Source: an uncultured Candidatus Nemicrothrix sp. (GTDB lineage: Bacteria > Actinomycetota > Acidimicrobiia > Acidimicrobiales > UBA8592). Taken from it: a DNA stretch of 11,211 bases. Location of the stretch: positions 1-11,211 of the forward strand of contig CAJWRY010000043.1 of assembly GCA_913046155.1 (NCBI GenBank), in the 5' to 3' direction. The translations under genes were made by a program, and so were the position numbers. This document shows, piece by piece, positions 6,924 to 11,211 of the stretch (the stretch's first letter is position 1; every line of letters begins with the position of its first letter). The notes below the pieces were generated by a model that was not told where the DNA came from, made no database searches, and was given only the letters and a program-made list of their open reading frames with translations.

Positions 6924-6929
6924 AGTATA
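6924..6929 (-). promoter_or_regulatory. -10-like hexamer before hemB (candidate leaderless promoter)
   Basis: TATACT, separated from the GTG start codon by GAAGAG (6 bases), so transcription could begin at the start codon itself. No good -35 hexamer is seen 16-18 bases upstream. It fits the absence of a usable SD. Confidence 0.4.
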
Positions 6930-6970
6930 AGAGTGTGTTTCTTCAGTTAGACCTAGAACCTTTGTTACGT

Positions 6971-7723
6971 TTAGTTAAGTAAATCACGCAAACATTGGAT
7001 GATGCCTGTTGAGTCGTGGGGATTCGATTCACGGTATACAGAAAGGTTTCTTCTTTTGATCTCTTCTGATGTTACTGGACCGATTGATATGAGCTTTTTG
7101 GGTAGGTTCTCTTTTCCATACATTTCAATAAAGTTGACTACAGTTGATGGAGAAGTGAAGACTATGTAATCTGCATTGTAGTCATGAAGATCAAATGGTT
7201 GAAAATGCTTCGGTTTAATTGTTTTGTATGAATGAATAAGATCCACATTCCAACCTTTTTCTTTGAGTACTCTCGGCAGTAGTTCTCTTGAATTTGTTGC
7301 TACAGGAAGCAACACTTTATTATTTGCTTCCGGAGAAGGAAATACTTCTAGTAGCCCTTCAGCGATCTGCTTATTTGGACGAAGGCTAACCCTGATGCCA
7401 ACGTTATTTAATGCTCTTTCGGTACTAGATCCGATAACTGCTATTTTAGGAAATTCTTGAATGCCGATCTTATTTACAGCTTTTACAAACTCAGTTACAC
7501 CGTTTGAGGAAGTAAGAATGACCCATTCATAGTTTGAGAGGCTCCGAATCGCATTTCTAAGGGAGGCTCCCTGGTCGTCAGGCAAAGCGATTTCAATAGT
7601 CGGACGTGAGATAACGTTGAAACCTAAGTCAATTAATTCTTTAATTAACTCTTTGCTTTGGCTGTGGGTTCTTGTAATGACAACAGTTGGCTTTGTGTTG
7701 TCTGCGTTGGGAGTGGAGCACAT
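6971..7723 (-). CDS. hemD: Uroporphyrinogen-III synthase
   Basis: It cyclises hydroxymethylbilane with inversion of ring D, giving uroporphyrinogen III. The family is poorly conserved, so the call rests on length (250 residues), two-domain pattern and position. VVITRTHSQSKEL (14-26) matches the usual first strand and Arg motif. WVILTSSNGVTEFV (67-80) is the classic TSxNGV segment. YIVFTSPSTVVNF is the paired second-domain block, and ISIGPVTSEEIKRR the C-terminal one. It starts at ATG 7723, sharing one base with the hemC stop (TAATG) and preceded by AGAAGGG at short spacing; coupling to hemC is likely. Fifty-three bases separate it from hemB. Together with hemC directly upstream the assignment is secure. 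Confidence 0.92.
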   Translation of the reverse strand: MCSTPNADNTKPTVVITRTHSQSKELIKELIDLGFNVISRPTIEIALPDDQGASLRNAIRSLSNYEWVILTSSNGVTEFVKAVNKIGIQEFPKIAVIGSSTERALNNVGIRVSLRPNKQIAEGLLEVFPSPEANNKVLLPVATNSRELLPRVLKEKGWNVDLIHSYKTIKPKHFQPFDLHDYNADYIVFTSPSTVVNFIEMYGKENLPKKLISIGPVTSEEIKRRNLSVYRESNPHDSTGIIQCLRDLLN

Positions 7724-8592
7724 TATCCCTTCTCTAATCTGTTGAGTAATTCGTTTGCTACTAATTTCCCAAGATTTCTTGGATCAGAACTGATCCTATT
7801 ATCGTGAAAGTTTTTTCCGGTTTTGCTGTCTGAAAGGAAAGACCGTATTCGTATTTGGTTTCCTTCTAGTGTGGCGTGGGCGCCGACTGGGTGGCTGCAG
7901 TCTGCTCCAATTTCCTTGAGAAAGGACCTCTCAATATCAACTAAGTTACGAGTTGATGGGTTCTCAATTTTCTTTAATGTATTAATTACATCAAAGTTGT
8001 CCCTCAAACATTCAAGTCCTATGGCTCCTTGCCCTACTTGAGGGACCATGACATCAGCTTCAAGAATTTCAATAACGTCCGGAATTAATCTCAGTCGTTC
8101 TAATGCTGTAGCAGCGATGATTATGGCATCAAAACTTTTAGCCTTTTCTAGTCGAGTATGGATATTCCCTCTCAACTCATGGAACGAAATATCAGGCCTA
8201 ATTTCAGCGAGTTGAGATTTCCTTCTGATTGACCCGGTTGCTACTCTCGCTTCTGGTTTGAGGTCCTCTAATGTGCTCCCTACTAACGCGTCTCGGGGAT
8301 CTCCACGGTCCGGAACAGCTGCTAGAACAAGTTCAGAAGGTGTATCCGAAGGAAGGTCTTTTAATGAATGAACGGCGAAATCTGCTCGCCCATGGATCAC
8401 GCATGATTGAACTTCTTTCACGAAAATACCCTGTCCACCAATTTGATGAAGTGGACTTACCTGATCTTTATCCCCATCAGTTTCGACAATCACCGGTTCA
8501 ACTTGGTATCCATGTTGGTCAAGTAACGCAGCTATGTGATTTGTTTGCCACATGGCTAGCGGACTTCCGCGCGTGGCCGCCCTTAATTTCAT
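7723..8592 (-). CDS. hemC: Hydroxymethylbilane synthase (porphobilinogen deaminase)
   Basis: It polymerises four porphobilinogens into linear hydroxymethylbilane on a covalent dipyrromethane cofactor. The 289 residues are slightly shorter than the E. coli enzyme. LRAATRGSPLAMWQT (3-17) is the N-terminal signature and HSLKDLPS (75-82) contains the catalytic Asp79. GSIRRKSQ (120-127) and RGNIHTRL (141-148) bring the Arg residues that bind substrate carboxylates. Cys232 in IGADCSHPVGAHA is the expected cofactor attachment site. It begins 12 bases after hemA. There is no SD; TAATCT sits exactly 6 bases before the ATG, so leaderless transcription or re-initiation after hemA are both possible. Confidence 0.97.
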   Translation of the reverse strand: MKLRAATRGSPLAMWQTNHIAALLDQHGYQVEPVIVETDGDKDQVSPLHQIGGQGIFVKEVQSCVIHGRADFAVHSLKDLPSDTPSELVLAAVPDRGDPRDALVGSTLEDLKPEARVATGSIRRKSQLAEIRPDISFHELRGNIHTRLEKAKSFDAIIIAATALERLRLIPDVIEILEADVMVPQVGQGAIGLECLRDNFDVINTLKKIENPSTRNLVDIERSFLKEIGADCSHPVGAHATLEGNQIRIRSFLSDSKTGKNFHDNRISSDPRNLGKLVANELLNRLEKG

Positions 8593-8598
8593 TTTTAT

Positions 8599-8604
8599 AG
8601 ATTA
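8599..8604 (-). promoter_or_regulatory. -10-like hexamer before hemC (candidate leaderless promoter)
   Basis: TAATCT followed by ATAAAA (6 bases) and the hemC ATG. The hexamer occurs twice (TAATCTCTAGTAATCT), the upstream copy lying inside the end of hemA. No convincing -35. Continuous translation from hemA is an alternative. Confidence 0.3.
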
Positions 8605-9852
8605 CTAGAGATTAAAGAGTTCACGAAGTGCGTCTGCTAAACGTTCACCCCGAGGCGAACCAGCTGCCTCATTAAGCGAAACAGTAGGGTCGTGAAGTAT
8701 TTTTCCTAATATTCCTTGTGTGAGAGATTCAATCGCATCGCGTTGTTCGTCGGTAAGGCTTTCAAGCCTTGCTTCGTAACGTTTCAATTCAATTTGGCGG
8801 ATCTCTTCTGCTCCTTCTCTGAATTCTGCAATTAGCGGGGCAACTTTTCGTGCTGACTGCTGATCCAGAAAACGATTAGTTTCTTCATTTATAACTAAGC
8901 GGGATGTGGCTAGATCTTGTTCTTGTCCTTTACGATGTGGTTCAACAAATTCTTGAAGATTATCCATGTCAAGTAGCGAAACACCTTTAATTTCAGATAC
9001 TCCGGGATCTATATCACGGGGTATAGCAATGTCAATGATTAGTAATGGTTTATTGATGTGCTGTGATAAGTCATCCTTCGAAAGAAGAATGTCTGTTGCT
9101 GCCGTACTAGAAATGAAGCAATCAAATTTTTTGAGTGAAGATGGGATTTCATTAATTTCAATAGCTTCACCACCAAACTTCTCAGACATTTTTTGGGCTT
9201 TTGCGAAATTCCGATTTGAGAAAGCGATTTTACCAGTATCAAGTTTTGAGAGGGCGTTCGCCATTCCCTCGCCCATTTCGCCTGCGCCTAAGATAAGAAT
9301 GTTTTTGTTCTCTAAACCTTTAAGGTTTTCTTCTGCCATCTCAATCACTGATCGAGCTATGGATGGAGCTTGCTTCGTAAGATGTGTCTCGGTTCTTATG
9401 CGTTTTCCTACTTCAAGGGCTCGGCGAAAAGCAGCGTTTATGGTTGTCCCGCAAGTATCTTCGATTTGAGCGGCCTGCCAAGCAATTTTTACTTGGTGTT
9501 GTATTTCATTTTCTCCCAATACAGCAGAGTCCAACCCACAGGTAACAGAAAAGAGGTGTTTCACTGCTTCGTCCTCGTAGTGTACGTACAAGTAATCGTT
9601 GAATTGATCAGCTGAAAGGTCGGATAGATCTGAGAAGAAATCACGAATGTCTTGGTATGCTCCATGAAATTTTTCAGCGAAGACATATACTTCAGTCCGA
9701 TTACAAGTGGAAACTAAAACAGCCTCGCTTATGTGCCTTCGAGACTTGACGCTGAGCAACGCCTTGGGAAGATCTTCATTAGACACCGCAAACGACTCAA
9801 ATAAATCGAGCGGCATAGTTCTATTGTTTAATCCGACTACTACAAGAGACAA
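8605..9852 (-). CDS. hemA: Glutamyl-tRNA reductase
   Basis: An NADPH-dependent enzyme that reduces glutamyl-tRNA(Glu) to glutamate 1-semialdehyde, the first and usually controlled step of the C5 pathway. The 415 residues are typical. The catalytic domain holds the nucleophile Cys50 in STCNRTEVY (48-56). GLDSAVLGENEI follows, then SIARSVIEMA before the NADPH domain with ILGAGEMGEG. The C-terminal helical dimerisation domain (last 100 or so residues) ends in SPRGERLADALRELF. An unusual detail is GLNNRTMPL at the N-terminus, where GLNHRTAP-like is more common. The start is the TTG at 9852, supported by AAGGA 8 bases upstream and by homology beginning at once (SLVVVGLNNRT). It heads the hem gene run, after a leader of about 160 bases. 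Confidence 0.96.
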   Translation of the reverse strand: MSLVVVGLNNRTMPLDLFESFAVSNEDLPKALLSVKSRRHISEAVLVSTCNRTEVYVFAEKFHGAYQDIRDFFSDLSDLSADQFNDYLYVHYEDEAVKHLFSVTCGLDSAVLGENEIQHQVKIAWQAAQIEDTCGTTINAAFRRALEVGKRIRTETHLTKQAPSIARSVIEMAEENLKGLENKNILILGAGEMGEGMANALSKLDTGKIAFSNRNFAKAQKMSEKFGGEAIEINEIPSSLKKFDCFISSTAATDILLSKDDLSQHINKPLLIIDIAIPRDIDPGVSEIKGVSLLDMDNLQEFVEPHRKGQEQDLATSRLVINEETNRFLDQQSARKVAPLIAEFREGAEEIRQIELKRYEARLESLTDEQRDAIESLTQGILGKILHDPTVSLNEAAGSPRGERLADALRELFNL

Positions 9853-9860
9853 ACTGTGAT

Positions 9861-9865
9861 TCCTT
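9861..9865 (-). promoter_or_regulatory. Ribosome binding site supporting the TTG start of hemA
   Basis: AAGGA, 8 bases before TTG 9852. No ATG or GTG near here would keep the conserved N-terminus, so this site supports the rare start codon. Confidence 0.65.
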
Positions 9866-9892
9866 GTCTTTTAACTTCCCATTTTCTTGTAC

Positions 9893-9909
9893 TACCAGCA
9901 TCGCTGATA
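9893..9909 (-). promoter_or_regulatory. Hairpin in the hemA leader
   Basis: On the minus strand TATCAGC-GAT-GCTGGTA can fold into a 7-bp stem (one G-U pair) with a 3-base loop, about 40 bases before the hemA start. There is no following U-run. It may shape the leader of the rate-limiting gene or be an operator half-site pair; function unknown. I see nothing else definite in the space between the small membrane ORF and hemA, and no clear promoter. Confidence 0.35.
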
Positions 9910-10015
9910 CGAAACACTCGTGCCAAACCAAAACCACATAGATTCTGAGCTGAAGTACCTTTCTTCCTTAAATCTATCGGCTTTTAGCTGTTGTGATAAT
10001 TAGTTGATAGAAAAA

Positions 10016-10105
10016 TTACCTAGCTAAGAAAAACAATTGCAACAAACTTGCGAAAAGGATTATTCCAATGAGAACAAAAACGGCTAGAGAGGTTGCTTTT
10101 CTCAT
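10016..10105 (-). CDS. 29-residue single-span membrane microprotein
   Basis: A short frame starting ATG 10105, coupled by an ATGA overlap (4 bases) to the stop of the SAM hydrolase gene and preceded by AAGGA at a 6-base spacing. The product starts with basic MRKATS, is hydrophobic from about residue 6 to 27 (including VFVLIGIILFASLLQLFFL), and ends in AR. It therefore looks like a lone transmembrane helix with a positive N-terminus. No family is recognised. The good SD, the stop-start overlap and the clean helix together argue for a real gene. It sits about 160 bases before hemA; whether it acts with the hydrolase, with haem synthesis or with neither cannot be told. Confidence 0.6.
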   Translation of the reverse strand: MRKATSLAVFVLIGIILFASLLQLFFLAR

Positions 10106-10959
10106 GGTTTTTCCTTGATCGTAATCATGGCTGGTGTTTCTTGGAGAGGTGACCCATTTTCAATTTTTATCTGTTGACCTTCGCTAGCCCTTATCTCCTC
10201 TGCAGCAGAGCGACCAAATGCGCACAACGATAAAAGCCCAGAAGAGTCAGAGATAATTCCTATTTCTGATTCCTGTATCTGATTAAATGCGTTGACTTTT
10301 CGGACTGTGCGAACCTTATCTCCTATATGAATAACCAAGTTTTCGTTAAAGCCTTCAATATCTTCTTGAGAAATGTTCAGTTGGAGGTTCCCAAAGTGAT
10401 CTTGCCAGAGAACTTCGGCGACAAGGAAGTTTCCCTCCATGGAGGATACGGGCATCAAACCTGGCTGGAGAGAAAGTTCTGGTATTGGAGTCCCTAATTC
10501 TTTAATCGGCACTCCTGTGCATAAGTGGGCAGCTACTGGAGCAAAGATATCTCTTCCATCAAACGTTGATGAATATGTCGGGATATGAAAATTGGGGTTA
10601 TCCAATTCAATCGCTGCGGTAACATCACCTAGCATTGCAATAGCCAAAGCAAGAAGTCCATTATCTGGGCCTACGAAAACGTATTCGCCATCGTTGATTT
10701 CAATCGCAACGGCACGCCGATCACCTCCGACACCAGGATCTACGACTGCTAGCACTATGCCTGGTAGAAGATATTGAGACGCACGTGCTAACGCAAGACT
10801 TCCAGCCCGAATATCATGCGGCTTGATTCCATGAGTGATATCAATAACGGACACTTCATCTGCAATTGAATGAATTACAGATTTTACGACACCGACAAAT
10901 TCATCTTTATTGCCATAATCACTGAGAAAACTGACTGTGCTGTAATTATTCGATACCAC
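10102..10959 (-). CDS. SAM hydrolase / SAM hydroxide adenosyltransferase family protein (DUF62)
   Basis: 285 residues of the SAM-dependent chlorinase/fluorinase superfamily. Most bacterial members use water, splitting S-adenosylmethionine to adenosine and methionine. Matching blocks are FLSDYG (11-16), DITHGIKPHDIRAG (40-53), VVDPGVGGDRR (72-82), YVFVGPDNGLL (93-103), TFDGRDIFAPVAAHL (132-146) and WQDHFGNLQLN (185-195). The long insertion found in the fluorinase between the third and fourth blocks is absent, so fluorination is unlikely. Asp74 and Arg81 fit the Asp-Arg-His triad described for this family, but the position expected to be His is Asp134. The start is GTG 10959. No SD is seen; TACAAT lies 6 bases upstream, suggesting a leaderless mRNA. 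The stop overlaps the small membrane ORF. Family is firm; substrate and activity are inferred. Confidence 0.9.
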   Translation of the reverse strand: MVSNNYSTVSFLSDYGNKDEFVGVVKSVIHSIADEVSVIDITHGIKPHDIRAGSLALARASQYLLPGIVLAVVDPGVGGDRRAVAIEINDGEYVFVGPDNGLLALAIAMLGDVTAAIELDNPNFHIPTYSSTFDGRDIFAPVAAHLCTGVPIKELGTPIPELSLQPGLMPVSSMEGNFLVAEVLWQDHFGNLQLNISQEDIEGFNENLVIHIGDKVRTVRKVNAFNQIQESEIGIISDSSGLLSLCAFGRSAAEEIRASEGQQIKIENGSPLQETPAMITIKEKP

Positions 10960-10965
10960 AATTAA

Positions 10966-10971
10966 ATTGTA
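10966..10971 (-). promoter_or_regulatory. -10-like hexamer before the SAM hydrolase gene (candidate leaderless promoter)
   Basis: TACAAT followed by TTAATT (6 bases) and GTG. The 49-base gap to the HTH gene has no SD-like sequence near the start. No good -35 hexamer is seen. Confidence 0.4.
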
Positions 10972-11008
10972 TCGCTACAGGCTTCTCATCAGCCTAGTTA
11001 GGTTGGAT

Positions 11009-11206
11009 CTATCCAGTCTGGTTATAACGGCTAGCTAGAAAAGTGTTTATATCGTCTTCTCGAATTCTGTATGATTTTCCGACCCTAACCGCGCCTAAAT
11101 CTCCAGCCTTTATCAATCTATAAACTGTCATTGAGGAAACTCTCATAAGGTCAGCAACTTCACCTACGGTCATGAAGTTTGGAAGCGATGCGTTTTCCTT
11201 TTGCAT
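11009..11206 (-). CDS. Small excisionase-type helix-turn-helix DNA-binding protein
   Basis: 65 residues, nearly all one winged HTH domain of the MerR/excisionase (HTH_17) type. FMTVGEVADLMRVSSMTVYRLIK (about 11-33) holds the HTH; AGDLGAVRVGKSYRIRE forms the wing, and DDINTFL closes the domain. Such proteins in actinobacteria are usually chromosomal regulators rather than phage excisionases, and no integrase is in view. ATG 11206 is the first visible start, but the frame is still open to the window edge, so the true start may lie outside. The ATG at residue 12 is a shorter alternative. It lies 49 bases upstream of the SAM hydrolase gene on the same strand. Targets are unknown. Confidence 0.8.
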   Translation of the reverse strand: MQKENASLPNFMTVGEVADLMRVSSMTVYRLIKAGDLGAVRVGKSYRIREDDINTFLASRYNQTG

Positions 11207-11211
11207 TAGTA

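Noticed and set aside
6352..6930. Plus-strand frame of 192 codons opposite hemB
   Set aside because: It is an antisense shadow: a Ser/Ala/Pro-rich product with no recognisable domain, while hemB on the other strand has both catalytic lysines.
8271..8600. Plus-strand frame of 109 codons opposite hemC
   Set aside because: It is a shadow of the conserved N-terminal half of hemC, with no domain pattern of its own.
10102..10959. Fluorinase or chlorinase for organohalogen synthesis
   Set aside because: The long insertion of the fluorinase is missing, the sequence fits the ordinary hydrolase branch, and no halometabolite biosynthesis genes are nearby.
10960..11008. Tiny basic ribosomal protein gene (bS22-like), sometimes found near this HTH type in actinobacteria
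   Set aside because: The 49-base gap has no Lys/Arg-rich frame and is too short.
11009..11206. Excisionase gene marking a prophage or integrative element
   Set aside because: There is no integrase, attachment repeat or phage gene in the window, and all neighbours are housekeeping; a chromosomal regulator is more likely.

Overview
The window looks like the chromosome of a fairly low-GC (roughly 40%, by eye) free-living aerobic bacterium. The C5 (glutamyl-tRNA) tetrapyrrole pathway, a membrane-anchored single-haem cytochrome c, frequent GTG/TTG starts, probable leaderless promoters and an excisionase-type HTH regulator all fit an actinobacterium. My best guess is the marine Acidimicrobiia/Actinomarinales range. 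This is inferred from sequence style and remembered gene order, not from a search. A SAR202-like Chloroflexota is the main alternative. I see no mobile element, CRISPR array, tRNA or rRNA.

Left part (1-1697, minus strand): an electron-transfer operon. It encodes a four-helix membrane protein of unknown family, then a two-cluster [4Fe-4S] ferredoxin (start overlaps the preceding stop by one base), then cytochrome b (N-terminal 207 residues, running off the left edge). No Rieske protein is visible. A 542-base divergent intergenic region (1698-2239) holds several inverted repeats and one doubtful 58-codon ORF. On its other side, on the plus strand, lies a membrane-anchored cytochrome c, a natural electron acceptor or partner for the cytochrome b module. 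Glucose-6-phosphate isomerase (pgi) follows 22 bases later.

Right part (4684-11206, all minus strand): in transcription order, an excisionase-type HTH protein, a SAM hydrolase/adenosyltransferase (DUF62 family), a previously untracked 29-residue membrane microprotein, then hemA, hemC, hemD, hemB and hemL. The five hem enzymes turn glutamyl-tRNA(Glu) into uroporphyrinogen III: HemA makes glutamate semialdehyde, HemL makes 5-aminolevulinate, HemB makes porphobilinogen, HemC makes hydroxymethylbilane, and HemD closes the ring. Haem from this pathway would feed the cytochromes at the left. hemL converges on pgi with only 22 bases between the stops and no visible terminator.

Most genes are ordinary housekeeping. 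The points most worth a second look are: the cytochrome b module with a dicluster ferredoxin and an orphan membrane subunit; the 29-residue membrane peptide coupled to the SAM hydrolase; the Asp in place of the expected catalytic His in that hydrolase; three genes (SAM hydrolase, hemC, hemB) with a -10-like hexamer exactly 6 bases before the start codon and no useful Shine-Dalgarno; and the palindromes ahead of the cytochrome b operon.
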